The notes: a model not told the origin generated them from the letters alone. Positions 50,787 through 60,219 are shown, counted from the stretch's first letter. The stretch is DNA of 62,490 nt from an uncultured Psychrobacter sp. (GCA_947501045.1 CANMUI010000012.1:1-62490), one strand, 5' to 3'. Translations and numbers: made by a program.

Positions 50787-53141
50787 CTAAACGCCTTGCT
50801 GCAAGATAATACTAAACTCACGGCTAATTAGCTTAAAGTCGCTAAACTGCTTGGATTTGATCATCTGATTGGTAAGACGGGTCAGCTCGCGCCAGCGGGT
50901 GTTCTCAGGCAATTGATTGATCCAGTGTTTAAACGCTAAGCTGATCTGTGTGGTGTCCTCATTCAATAATACGGCGCGCTCAAGTTGCTCAAAATAGCGG
51001 CCTAATTGCCAAAAACAGGTTACCGTAGGGTGCTCTTGCTTCATCGCTGCATTACAAGCGTATAGCTGTAGCGTTGCCGCGCGGTAAGTCCCAGCGCTCG
51101 ATAAGCGTTTGATAAGGTTATATAGCTCAGCGGTGTCTTTACCGATAACGCCTTTGGCATCTTGCACATTGGTCTCAATAGAGGTGACCACGCTTGGAAT
51201 TTTACTTTGCTCCAAATCGCTTAGTATCTGAGCTTTCATTACCTTAAGCGAGCTATCTGCATCAGCGTTAAAGCCCAGACGGTTAATAAGATGCTGCACC
51301 TGCGTCTTTTTAATATCGCCTTTGATGAGCTGCTTTATGATGTGGTCATAGTAGTAGAGGCGCTCGCTGTACCTACCTAACCAAATCAGATGGCTACCTG
51401 TAGATAACAGTAGGATCATTGGTGCATCGTCAAGGTCCTCATCATAGCCGGCTTCGATAGGCTGCACACGGTTGTAGTAGCTGGCATGTCCAGCAATACT
51501 GACATCTTGATTGTTGGCTGTCAGCGCTTTAGTAGCTGTAGAGGAAATACTATTATCTAAGATACTGTCGTCAACCACCCAAGTATCTTTGATACCGCCG
51601 CCTTGTGAGGAGTTGACGACTAAAGAGTCCTCAACCATCGCTACCCGAGTGAGGCCGCCTGGGACGATATCGACCGAACCATCACCGTGACTGAGGATAA
51701 AGGGACGCAGGTCAATATGACGCGGCGCGATACCATCGCTGACAGCAGTAGGGTTGGTGGAGAGTGAAATGGTGGGCTGGGCAATAAAGCCTGCTGGGTT
51801 CTCAAGCAAACGTTTGCGGTAGTCGCTAATCTCCTGCTTGGTGGACGTCGGCCCGATCAGCATACCGTAGCCGCCTGAGCCCTGCGTCTCTTTTACCACC
51901 AGCTGATCTAAATTATCGAGCACATAAGATAATTCATCAGGTTTACGGCACTGATAGGTTTCAATATTGGGCAAGATTGGCTTTTCATTTAGATAAAACT
52001 TAATCATATCGGGGACAAACGGATACAAGCTTTTATCATCAGCGACGCCAGTGCCGGGTGCATTAACGATCACGACGTTGCCGGCCCGGTAAGCACTCAT
52101 AAGCCCTGACACCCCCAAAATAGAGTTTGCTCGAAAGGCTAGGGGGTCAATAAAAGGGTCGTCAATACGCCGATAAATAATATCAACTTGCACCTTACCG
52201 CGAATGCCCTGCATATAGACTTTACTGTCCTCAACCACCAGATCGTAGCCGTGTACTAGCGGCACATTCATCTCATGCGCCAAAAAAGCATGCTCATAAT
52301 AAGCGCTATTAAAGCGTCCAGGAGTCAAAATCACGATTTGTGGATCGTATTTACTCATGGAGCTAGCAAGGCATTTTTTGAGACGCTGAGGATAGTCGCT
52401 GACATCCAATACCGGAGTATGCGCGAACAAATCGGATAATAAGGTTTCTGATATACTGCGGCTCTCAAGCATGTAGGAGACGCCAGAGGGAGTACGCAGA
52501 TTATCTTCTAATACACAAAACTGACCACTCTCATCGCGAATCAGATCGATACCGCTGATGTGCGAATAGATCGGTTTATCCAGCTCAATACCCATCATCC
52601 ACGGCTCATAACAGCCGCTAGCGTAGACGTAGCTATCGGGGACAATGCCTTCTTTCATAATGGCTTGATCGTGATAGATATCATGCAAAAAGGCATTGAG
52701 CGCCGTGATACGCTGCTGACAGCCTTTTTCCACCTGTTGCCATTCGCTTGCAGCGATGATACGCGGGATAATATCAAACGGGATCATGCGCTCGATGTTT
52801 TTGGCGTCGCTATAGACGGTAAAGGTGACGCCTTTTCGGTAAAATATGTTTTCAGCTTGCTCATTTAAGTGATTAAGATTATCAATGCTGATCTCATCAA
52901 GCCAATCACCAACTGCCTTAGCCACAGGACGATACTGCTCTGTGTCGGCTTTTAGCTCATCGAAACATTGCCGCTTTTTTTTAGAGGTTTTTTTGTTATT
53001 TTCTGTAGTGTTTTCAGCAGTCGCCTCGTTAGCATTAGCATTAGCATTTGTAGCCTGACTTTGGCTCTGGTCTTGAGTATCGCTTGCTGTTTGGCCTTGA
53101 TTTTGACTCTGGCTCTGAGATTGGGTGCTTTCTTTAGTCAT
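50787..53141 (-). CDS. Circularly permuted ATP-grasp fused to alpha-E domain
   Basis: A 784-residue fusion. Residues 1-55 are low-complexity Q/S/N/A-rich (QSQSQNQGQ, NANANAN), then a lysine cluster. About 65-540 is the circularly permuted ATP-grasp type 2 domain (DUF404/407): SGCYEPWMMG, LTPGRFNSAYYEHAFLA, VVKETQGSGGYGMLIGP. About 560-784 is the helical alpha-E domain (DUF403), starting LLLSTGSHLIWLGRYSERLYY. These parts are usually two genes. The family is predicted to make a peptide or amide bond. GAGG before the only suitable ATG. First gene of the Anbu operon. Confidence 0.9.
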   Translation of the reverse strand: MTKESTQSQSQSQNQGQTASDTQDQSQSQATNANANANEATAENTTENNKKTSKKKRQCFDELKADTEQYRPVAKAVGDWLDEISIDNLNHLNEQAENIFYRKGVTFTVYSDAKNIERMIPFDIIPRIIAASEWQQVEKGCQQRITALNAFLHDIYHDQAIMKEGIVPDSYVYASGCYEPWMMGIELDKPIYSHISGIDLIRDESGQFCVLEDNLRTPSGVSYMLESRSISETLLSDLFAHTPVLDVSDYPQRLKKCLASSMSKYDPQIVILTPGRFNSAYYEHAFLAHEMNVPLVHGYDLVVEDSKVYMQGIRGKVQVDIIYRRIDDPFIDPLAFRANSILGVSGLMSAYRAGNVVIVNAPGTGVADDKSLYPFVPDMIKFYLNEKPILPNIETYQCRKPDELSYVLDNLDQLVVKETQGSGGYGMLIGPTSTKQEISDYRKRLLENPAGFIAQPTISLSTNPTAVSDGIAPRHIDLRPFILSHGDGSVDIVPGGLTRVAMVEDSLVVNSSQGGGIKDTWVVDDSILDNSISSTATKALTANNQDVSIAGHASYYNRVQPIEAGYDEDLDDAPMILLLSTGSHLIWLGRYSERLYYYDHIIKQLIKGDIKKTQVQHLINRLGFNADADSSLKVMKAQILSDLEQSKIPSVVTSIETNVQDAKGVIGKDTAELYNLIKRLSSAGTYRAATLQLYACNAAMKQEHPTVTCFWQLGRYFEQLERAVLLNEDTTQISLAFKHWINQLPENTRWRELTRLTNQMIKSKQFSDFKLISREFSIILQQGV

Positions 53142-53238
53142 AGATACCTCACGCGTCCTTGGTAAAGTTGGGGATAGTGGTAACCAGTAAAGTTATATTT
53201 ATCCTGTGTGGCGTTGTGCTATGTTGTGCAATACGCTC

Positions 53239-53257
53239 AAGATGCCTCCTGCATCTT
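53239..53257. promoter_or_regulatory. Small hairpin upstream of the Anbu operon
   Basis: AAGATGC-CTCCT-GCATCTT, about 100 bases before the ATP-grasp start and in its leader if transcribed from there. No U-run. Its role is unknown. Confidence 0.3.
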
Positions 53258-53423
53258 ATAACGACTATACCGCGTCTGGATGGTAATGCACAATAAGTGT
53301 TTGATGTTTCTTAGGTCTATTTTTCTATTATGAACTTAAGTCTAATGCCGCTATAGTATTGGAACTATTATAAAAAAAGGCATGCTTTAGTAGCTTGTTA
53401 ATATATGAATAAAGGACGAATAA

Positions 53424-54454
53424 ATGAAGGTCGCTGACAATATGAAAGACAACTATACGGAAGAGAATCATGCAAAAATAGAGATATACAAGCTGGCAGG
53501 TGGCGCGTCTGATATCCGCGTACACATTGAAAACGACAGTGTCTGGCTAAACCGCCAGCAACTCTCGACGCTGTTTGATCGCGATGTCAAAACCATAGGC
53601 AAACACGTTAATAATGTCTTTAAAGAAGGTGAGTTGGATAAAGACGCAACTGTCGCAAATTTTGCGACAGTTCAAACAGAAGGCGATAGAAAGGTTGAGC
53701 GTCAAGTTGAGTACTACAACCTTGATGTCATCATCTCAGTAGGCTACCGGGTAAAATCAAAGCGTGGTACCCAGTTTCGTATTTGGGCGACCCAGCGTCT
53801 GCGTGAATACCTAATACAAGGCTATACCTTAGATCAACAGCGTTTTGAGAAAAACTCAAACGAGCTACAGCAAGCGCTGAACTTAATTAAAAAAACCGCG
53901 CAAAGTCCTGAATTAAAGACCGATGAAGGGCGCGGTCTCGTTGAGATTATCAGCCGCTACACCCAAACCTTTTTGTGGTTGCAGCGCTATGATGAGGTCT
54001 GCTTGATGATCCAGTAGGGCAAGACGGCGGAGTATTACCCAGCACTATGGAGGCGATGACGGCTCTCAATAATTTAAAAGCCCAGCTTATAGTAAGGGGT
54101 GAAGCAACCGAGCTGTTTGCCAAGCCGCGCGGTGATGGTTTGGACAGTGTCTTAGGTAATTTGCAGCAAACGGTATTTGGCGAGCCTGCTTATCCAACGA
54201 TTGAGAGTAAAGCGGCGCACCTATTATATTTTATGGTCAAAAATCATCCCTTTACCGATGGCAATAAACGCAGCGGCGCTTTTTTATTCGTCGATTTTTT
54301 ACATCGTAATCAGCGTTTGCTTAACGCGCAAGGTGATATGGTGATTAATAATACCGGTCTTGCTGCGCTAACTTTGTTGGTTGCCGAATCCGATCCCAAT
54401 CAAAAAGAGACGCTGATTAAACTGATTATGAACATGTTGTCGTTAGAAGGATAG
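53424..54454 (+). pseudogene. RhuM-Fic fusion gene broken by a one-base deletion
   Basis: Two frames form one gene. Residues 1-190 are RhuM-type (VWLNRQQLSTLFDRDVKTIGKH, YRVKSKRGTQFRIWATQRLREY; each quoted in part), and the second part is a Fic/DOC domain with the active motif HPFTDGNKRSG (54246-54278). The break is at 53996-53997: GATGAGGTCTGCTT should read with one more G, giving D-E-G-L-L-D-D-P and then V-G-Q-D-G-G-V-L-P-S-T-M-E-A without interruption. As it stands, translation stops at 54017. The Fic part from ATG 54047 has no clear ribosome site. Such proteins may be AMPylating toxins or virulence-associated. AAAGGAC precedes the start. Confidence 0.88.
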
Positions 54455-54457
54455 GCG

Positions 54458-55129
54458 ATGATTTTAAGTATAAATAAAGGTGCAAATAAACTAAGCGTGC
54501 AGCCTGTTAAGCTAGCAGTTACCTTGGCAGCGATACTAGCAGGTGTTAGCGTAACCGCATGTAGCGATAAGCCAGTAGCTCAGCACCTGCCAGCGAATAG
54601 CAAAGTTATTGCGCTGGGCGATTCGCTCACTTATGGCTATGGCGCTAGTCCCAACGAGGCGTATCCAGCACTGCTTGCTAGTATGACCGGCTGGCGGGTG
54701 CTCAACGCTGGCGTCAACGGTAATACCTCAGCGGACGTGCTGGCGCGCACCGATACTGTGGTGGCACAAAACCCTGATCTGGTGTTGCTTGGCGTGGGCG
54801 GCAACGACGTATTGCGCCAGATTAGTCCCGTGACGACGTCGGCTAATATTACCGCGACCATCGGTAAGTTCAAAGCTGCCAATATTCCGGTGGTACTGAT
54901 CGCTGAGCCGTACTTTAGTAGCAGTATCTTATTTGGCAAAGCCAGCGACAATCCTATTTATAAAGACATTGCTAAGCGTGAAAAGGTGTCTTTATACCCT
55001 AAGTGCTGGTCGGAGGTGATCTCCAATGACCGTTTAAAGTCGGATCAAATCCATCCCAATGCGGCAGGCTATCGCTACTTTGCAGAAGGCTTATATGGGT
55101 ATTTGCAGGAGGAGGGATGGGTGCGTTGA
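54458..55129 (+). CDS. SGNH/GDSL-family esterase lipoprotein (TesA-like)
   Basis: A 223-residue lipase/esterase with the four SGNH blocks: GDSLTYGYG (catalytic Ser, near 53), GVNGNTS, GVGGNDVLR and DQIHPN (Asp-His). The N-terminal hydrophobic segment ends in VTACS, a plausible lipobox with Cys near residue 35, unlike E. coli TesA, which is soluble periplasmic. AAGGATAGG precedes the ATG, three bases after the Fic stop, so it may be co-transcribed with the broken RhuM-Fic gene. Acyl-CoA, lysophospholipid or aryl ester substrates are possible. Confidence 0.88.
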   Translation: MILSINKGANKLSVQPVKLAVTLAAILAGVSVTACSDKPVAQHLPANSKVIALGDSLTYGYGASPNEAYPALLASMTGWRVLNAGVNGNTSADVLARTDTVVAQNPDLVLLGVGGNDVLRQISPVTTSANITATIGKFKAANIPVVLIAEPYFSSSILFGKASDNPIYKDIAKREKVSLYPKCWSEVISNDRLKSDQIHPNAAGYRYFAEGLYGYLQEEGWVR

Positions 55130-55336
55130 TAGAGACGTTAAACTATCGACTTAGTAGGCAAAAACTTATGTATTGATATTGCGATAAATACACTTAGAGC
55201 TGATAAGGCTTGATTGAATGTAAAACGCTTTATGGCACCCTATTTACTAGACAAGTATAGATGGTGATCCCATATACTTTTATCGCCTCAACGCCTATAC
55301 TTTGAGCCGCTAAGGCGAATTCTAAAAATTAAGAAA

Positions 55337-56821
55337 TTATAAATACTTAGGCGTACGACGCACATTGTTAGCCTGCTCAAAAGCATAACCCAACCTAAAT
55401 AAATCTGGCTCATGATATGGTAAAACAACTAGCTCCATACCTACGGGCAAACCGTTCTCACTGAATCCAGCAGGTAGGCAAATCGATGGCATCCAAGTCT
55501 GCGAAGCAATCAAAGTGTTTGTTGGGAACGTTAGTACTTGATGCTTGCCATCACGGACATCCTGTTTTGACGGAGGCAGAATCTGAACACAGGGAAACAC
55601 TAACGCATCTAAGTTATTTTGCGCAACGATTCCGGCAACTAGGCGCTGGAACTTGTCACGAGCAGCAAGCTTTTTGAAATAGTCAGGCTCATCTTCTGGA
55701 TTTACTGGCCCTTCAAAGATATCAATCAAAAGGTCCAGTGCAGGGTGGAACAAGCCCTTTTCTTTGATTTCTTCAAGACTTTTGGTTGGCATGTTTTCAC
55801 GTGACGCCAAAAATTCATTGATGTCATGTCGCGAGTGCGAGCCATACAAGGAGGTTTCGGTAATGAGATCCATCATATCCGGAATTTCAACATCAATTAG
55901 TTCTGCGCCAGCGCTTTTTGCTTGTTCAAGGGCTGAGTCAATAATATTATTAACTTCTGCCGACTCAGTATTATCATTTGGCCCATAAGCGTTTCGTACA
56001 ACTCCCAGACGCGCGTTTTTGAGACTGTTAATATCCATCGCATCGGCGTAGCTGCCTTTATGATTAGCAATACTTGCTGCGGTAGTATATTCATCTTTTG
56101 GATCATAGCCTACCATCGCATCTAAAAGGAGTGCCGCATCGGTAACGGTACGCGCCATCGGTCCTGCTGTGTCCTGAAATACCACAAGAGGTGAGGTGCC
56201 GTCACGACTTATCAGGCCTGGTGTGACACGGACGCCAACAAGATTGGTAAAACTGGCTGGCAAACGTATAGATCCACCAGTATCTTCGCCAACTCCGACC
56301 AACCCTAGGTTCGCAGCGATCCCAGCGGCTGTACCACTACTAGAGCCACCCGGATCATGTGACAAAACATAGGGGTTCTTGGTCTCGCCCTGTTTTGAGC
56401 TGAATCCAAACCATGATGATGCAAAATCTGGCAGCACTGTCTTGGCAAGGATGATAGCACCTGCAGCTTTTATCTTTTTGACAACGGTTGCGTCGTCTTT
56501 TGGTTGGTAGCCGTCCTGAGCTATAGAACCAAAGGTAGTCATCATATCCTTGGTTTCTATCTGATCTTTTACGAGCACTGGCACGCCATGCAATGCCCCA
56601 ACAAACTCGCCTGTTTCTGCGAAATGCGAATCAAGACGATCAGCTTCATCTAGCGCGAGTGGATTAATAGTAATAATGGAGTTAAGAGTAGGACCAGATC
56701 TATCAATTGTTTCGATACGTTCAAGGTACGCCTCAACCAGACTACGTACAGTTAGCGACCCATCTTTGAGATGCGTCTGCATATCAGCAATAGTTAATTC
56801 TTCAATTTCGAGATTTTCCAT
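55337..56821 (-). CDS. Amidase-signature family amidase
   Basis: A 494-residue amidase-signature enzyme. The Ser-cisSer-Lys triad is visible: Lys in VPVLVKDQIETKD near residue 85, Ser in DPGGSSSGTAAGIA near 160, and nucleophile Ser in GEDTGGSIRLPAS near 183. It hydrolyses a carboxamide; the substrate is not readable. There is no signal peptide. AGAAGGA before the ATG. It lies 78 bases downstream of pxpA, same strand, suggesting a shared role in using cyclic or amide nitrogen compounds. Confidence 0.9.
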   Translation of the reverse strand: MENLEIEELTIADMQTHLKDGSLTVRSLVEAYLERIETIDRSGPTLNSIITINPLALDEADRLDSHFAETGEFVGALHGVPVLVKDQIETKDMMTTFGSIAQDGYQPKDDATVVKKIKAAGAIILAKTVLPDFASSWFGFSSKQGETKNPYVLSHDPGGSSSGTAAGIAANLGLVGVGEDTGGSIRLPASFTNLVGVRVTPGLISRDGTSPLVVFQDTAGPMARTVTDAALLLDAMVGYDPKDEYTTAASIANHKGSYADAMDINSLKNARLGVVRNAYGPNDNTESAEVNNIIDSALEQAKSAGAELIDVEIPDMMDLITETSLYGSHSRHDINEFLASRENMPTKSLEEIKEKGLFHPALDLLIDIFEGPVNPEDEPDYFKKLAARDKFQRLVAGIVAQNNLDALVFPCVQILPPSKQDVRDGKHQVLTFPTNTLIASQTWMPSICLPAGFSENGLPVGMELVVLPYHEPDLFRLGYAFEQANNVRRTPKYL

Positions 56822-56899
56822 GATTATTTTCCTTCTTTCTTAAAATTATCATCGTTTTTAATGTAATCGTTTTAGCTCACGGCTAAAGCAAAAATTGAG

Positions 56900-57658
56900 T
56901 TAAGGAGCAGCCACCTCAATACCAGCGTTATCGAGAGCTGCTCGTACTGCTTTGATCAGTGAAAGGGCACCTGGAGTGTCACTATGAATACATACAGAAT
57001 CGAATTTAACGGTCAGTATTTGACCACTAATCGACTCTACCTCATTGTACTGGCAGGCACGTAATACCTTTTGTGCCACCAGCTCAGGATCAAGTCGCTT
57101 AACCTTGCGCACAAATACAAGGTTTCCCTCATCATCGTAATCACGATCCGCGTAAAACTCATGGACTCTTCGTAATCCAACGTTTTTTGCTGCATTATCA
57201 ATGGCTGTGTCCGCTAAGCAATAAATAGATAAGTTGGGAGCGACAATTGCTAGAGCAGAAGTTAATTTATCAGCAAACTCCTCATCTTGCGCTGCATGCA
57301 TGAATAACGCGCCATGCAATTTGAAATGATGCATTTTAAGACCTTCAAGGTGAGCAAGTTCTCGTAGGGCACCTAGTTGATACAGTGCGTCATTCACCAG
57401 TTCGTCGGCAGACGCTGATATATGGCGGCGTCCAAAGCCTACCAAATCACGAAACCCTGGATGAACACCAACGCACACCCCATGGCGGGATGCTAAACGT
57501 AACGTCTCAATCATAGTTGAAGGGTCGCCAGCATGGAACCCTGCAGCAATATTGGCCGAGCTAATAAGTGGCATGATGTCGGGATCGACTCCGTCACCAA
57601 TCGTCCAAGCACCAAATCCTTCTCCCATATCTGAATTCAAATCGATCGTTGATGTCAT
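56900..57658 (-). CDS. pxpA: 5-oxoprolinase subunit A (LamB/YcsF family)
   Basis: A 252-residue PxpA: IDLNSDMGEGFGAWTIGDG at the start, SSANIAAGFHAGDPSTM, GVHPGFRDLVGFGRR and LHGALFMHA, all family hallmarks. With PxpB and PxpC it opens 5-oxoproline to glutamate using ATP. Those subunits are not in this window. The ATG at 57658 is set by AAGGAGTTATTCA; the longer frame to 57685 is ignored. Paired here with an amidase instead of pxpBC. Confidence 0.93.
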   Translation of the reverse strand: MTSTIDLNSDMGEGFGAWTIGDGVDPDIMPLISSANIAAGFHAGDPSTMIETLRLASRHGVCVGVHPGFRDLVGFGRRHISASADELVNDALYQLGALRELAHLEGLKMHHFKLHGALFMHAAQDEEFADKLTSALAIVAPNLSIYCLADTAIDNAAKNVGLRRVHEFYADRDYDDEGNLVFVRKVKRLDPELVAQKVLRACQYNEVESISGQILTVKFDSVCIHSDTPGALSLIKAVRAALDNAGIEVAAP

Positions 57659-57997
57659 TGAATAACTCCTTAGCAATACACTCAAATTTAAAACTATATT
57701 AAAAGCTCTAAGACCTTTATTTTAATCATAGACCTTTTGATCGAAGAGGGATATATTGCAATGTAACTTTTAATTTAATTTTCATTAAAGGAGGTAAGTC
57801 CAAAGTAATGAATCACTTTAGACTAAAGAATGTAGTTTTACTTTGATTCTTATATTTTAAGGCGTCTGTATTAAAATTGACTTCTAAAAACAAAAGAAGG
57901 AGTAGGGCGCTGGCACATTTATACACGACGATTATGCAGCAGATTGACGCAATAGATATGCTTTAATGAACAAAAGATATTTTTATGGGACAAAACC
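57659..57997. other. Divergent spacer between pxpA and mtfA
   Basis: About 340 AT-rich bases. A sharp ribosome-site-like AAAGGAGGT (57787-57795) is followed by only a 12-codon frame (ATG 57808). No named operator is recognised. Confidence 0.4.
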
Positions 57998-58741
57998 ATG
58001 TTTGAGATAATAAAAGACTGGCGCAACCAGCGCATACTTGATAATAGCGAATTCACGCAAGCCGACTGGCAGCAAGCGGCAGGGCGCATCGTGATACTAG
58101 ATAGGCTTGGTGAGGATGAGCTAAGTCGTCTATTTGAGCTGGCAACTTTATTCTTGGATGATAAATCAATCACCGGTGCACAAGGCTTTGAGATTACCGA
58201 TAAGGTAAGGCTATCTATTGCTTTGCAGGCCTGCTTGCCGATCTTGAATTTAGGGCTTGAATGGTATAAAGGTTGGTCGTCGATTATCATTTATCCGGGT
58301 TCTTATAAAAGCGACACCAAGACAATGGATGAGTTTGGCATTGTCCATGAAGGTCAGCAGCACCGTAGCGGGGAGGCATGGCAGCGCGGGCCTGTGATAT
58401 TATCATGGAAGGATGCCAAGCACTCAGGTGAGCGCGACGGTCATAACGTGGTCATTCACGAGTTTGTGCACAAGCTGGATATGTTAAACGGCCGCGCTAA
58501 TGGCTTTCCGCCCCTGCAGCCGGATATGGACCCGACGCGCTGGACTGAAATTATGAGCCGCGACTTTGAAGATTTTCAAAAGCACCGCAAATCAGGCCTT
58601 GATCGTTATGGCGCGACCAATCCAGCGGAATTTTTTGCGGTATTGAGCGAGGTGTTTTTTGAAACCCCGCAAAAGCTGATTGATGCTTATCCTGACATTT
58701 ACGAGATTATGGTGAAGTTCTTTCGGCAAGATCCATTATAA
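57998..58741 (+). CDS. mtfA: MtfA-type zinc peptidase (DgsA anti-repressor)
   Basis: A 247-residue M90-family protein. The zinc motif is VVIHEFVHKLDMLNG (HExxH, near residue 150) with the third ligand likely in NPAEFFAVLSEVFFE. QACLPILNLGLEWYKG and IIIYPGSYK are family stretches. In E. coli MtfA binds the glucose repressor Mlc and has aminopeptidase activity. No Mlc gene is visible in this window. The gene stands alone with its own promoter region and terminator. Confidence 0.92.
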   Translation: MFEIIKDWRNQRILDNSEFTQADWQQAAGRIVILDRLGEDELSRLFELATLFLDDKSITGAQGFEITDKVRLSIALQACLPILNLGLEWYKGWSSIIIYPGSYKSDTKTMDEFGIVHEGQQHRSGEAWQRGPVILSWKDAKHSGERDGHNVVIHEFVHKLDMLNGRANGFPPLQPDMDPTRWTEIMSRDFEDFQKHRKSGLDRYGATNPAEFFAVLSEVFFETPQKLIDAYPDIYEIMVKFFRQDPL

Positions 58742-58753
58742 TGATTTTTTATT

Positions 58754-58801
58754 AAAAAACCTTTATAACCAATAGCTTACTTGAGGTTTAGAAGGTTTTT
58801 G
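58754..58801 (+). terminator. Probable terminator of mtfA
   Basis: AAAAAACCTT...AAGGTTTTTG with an inner TAACC/GGTTTA pairing; long stem, short T-run, 12 bases past the stop. Confidence 0.6.
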
Positions 58802-58832
58802 TAGGACAGGTTAGCTAAAACCATAGCCTATA
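58801..58832. repeat. Degenerate copy of the GTAGGCTG repeat
   Basis: GTAGGACAGGTTAGCTAAAACCATAGCCTA keeps the outline of the palindromes at 19529 and 20333 (GTAGG start, GGTT/AACC arms, AGCCTA end) with several changes. Confidence 0.4.
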
Positions 58833-58916
58833 CCAAATGTTTATAATAATGAATATATCTAAAGGCAGTAAAAGAAAAGGGTAGTGTGCTAATATTTTAA
58901 TATATAAATCAACACC

Positions 58917-59591
58917 TTACGTCGTCCATTGCTCATTCACAATAGCCACCAAATAACGCTGGCCTTGATACTCATCAAACACCAAGCGCATGATGCGCCA
59001 ATCCATTCCAGAATACTCCTCTGTGCCTTTATAATAAAACTCAACAACATCTGAATCTTGATAGATTTTATCTATATTATTGATCATGTTGCCGCTGTGT
59101 TTAAATTCATTAACGCTAGGCGTAGATTCATTAAATTTAATAGCATCCACCCAAGTGTCGAGATATTGTGGCAGCGATATAATTAAAGGCTCACCAGTAC
59201 CGTCCAAAGCACCCCAAGTGAAGCGTATTTTGGAGTCATTCAGATACTGTGCGTATTGCTCACGGCTAAACACTTTATCAGTCTCAGGGCGCACATAGGC
59301 ATACATTGAGAAGCGTATACCGCGTGTCGGATGGATGTCATTATTGATGCGAGCGTAGTCGTTGTTTGCGAGTGCACGCTGGATACGTAACGCTTGTTGT
59401 CTGAGAGTTTGTTGACTAATATCTGCGACAAATGATGTCGATGAGTTGCTATTGGATTGATTAGAAACGGTTGCATTCGATTCAGCAGAAGATTGGCAAC
59501 CGGTAGTAACTAGCATTGAAACAAGGCACACAGGGGCCAATAGTTTATAAAGATAAGACTTAGAAATATTAAAACAAGATGACAGCACCAT
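58917..59591 (-). CDS. Hypothetical lipoprotein
   Basis: A 224-residue predicted lipoprotein: hydrophobic segment LLAPVCLVSMLVTTGC with the lipidated Cys near residue 32, then a Ser/Asn-rich spacer of about 20 residues and a globular domain. The domain has DYARINNDIHPTRGIRFS, REQYAQYL and GMDWRIMRLVF with the final VAIVNEQWTT. The fold resembles small NTF2-like periplasmic domains, a guess only. GAGGAT precedes the ATG. Stand-alone gene, divergent from the next one. Confidence 0.75.
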   Translation of the reverse strand: MVLSSCFNISKSYLYKLLAPVCLVSMLVTTGCQSSAESNATVSNQSNSNSSTSFVADISQQTLRQQALRIQRALANNDYARINNDIHPTRGIRFSMYAYVRPETDKVFSREQYAQYLNDSKIRFTWGALDGTGEPLIISLPQYLDTWVDAIKFNESTPSVNEFKHSGNMINNIDKIYQDSDVVEFYYKGTEEYSGMDWRIMRLVFDEYQGQRYLVAIVNEQWTT

Positions 59592-59733
59592 AAAATATCC
59601 TCATCGTAGCTTACTGCTTGAATAAAAGTAGAGTTAGACCCATATAAATACTAAACAATTATGCAGTAAAATGATAGTTTATATTTGTTTTAATGAATTT
59701 AATACTAGGACTGTCTAGTTCATGGAGGACACC

Positions 59734-60219
59734 ATGCAAAAAACGATATTTTCTATAATAGTGTCAATAGTAGGTTTTTTCGCTGTGACCGCTAGTGCTG
59801 AGTTAACAGAGCCATTAACGAAGGTTTCAGCTATAAAAGTTGATACTATTGCCAAGATGTACCAGCAAGATGTGAATAATCAAGGTCAAGATTATCCGGT
59901 TGTGCTGCAACAATATGGTAGTCCAGAGCTACAAGCGGCCATGCAGCTTGAGCAAGATTACTTTGATAAAGAGCAAATGTCGTGTCATATTGGTTATGAT
60001 GTGTTGTGGAGCTCGCAAGATCCTGACTATGGACAAGACAAGCAGTTTTCGGTGACCTCAAAAGGATTGGTTCAAGTCAGCTTAGCGCAAGGCAATGATG
60101 TTTATTATGAGTTGTCGTGTGATAGGACTGACGATAAAGCAGTTTGCCAAGTGACAGATGTGATATTGGATGAAGATGGCACATCTTTGCAAGAGCATTT
60201 ACTCAAGAATTGTCGTTAG
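59734..60219 (+). CDS. Hypothetical secreted protein
   Basis: A 161-residue protein with a clean signal peptide (MQKTIFSIIVSIVGFFAVTASA, cleaved after ASA). The start ATG at 59734 follows GGAGGACACC; the frame's earlier ATG at 59722 lies within the ribosome site. The mature part has four cysteines (MSCHIGY, LSCDRTD, AVCQVTD, KNCR), probably two disulfides. No family recognised; periplasmic location is likely. Confidence 0.75.
   Translation: MQKTIFSIIVSIVGFFAVTASAELTEPLTKVSAIKVDTIAKMYQQDVNNQGQDYPVVLQQYGSPELQAAMQLEQDYFDKEQMSCHIGYDVLWSSQDPDYGQDKQFSVTSKGLVQVSLAQGNDVYYELSCDRTDDKAVCQVTDVILDEDGTSLQEHLLKNCR

Noticed and set aside
53996..53997. Programmed ribosomal frameshift in RhuM-Fic
   Set aside because: No slippery heptamer or downstream pseudoknot is seen at the break, and a simple one-base loss explains it.
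57808..57846. 12-codon frame after a strong AAAGGAGGT
   Set aside because: The spacing from the ribosome site to the ATG is 12 bases, the peptide is very short, and there is no attenuator hairpin; not supported as a gene.
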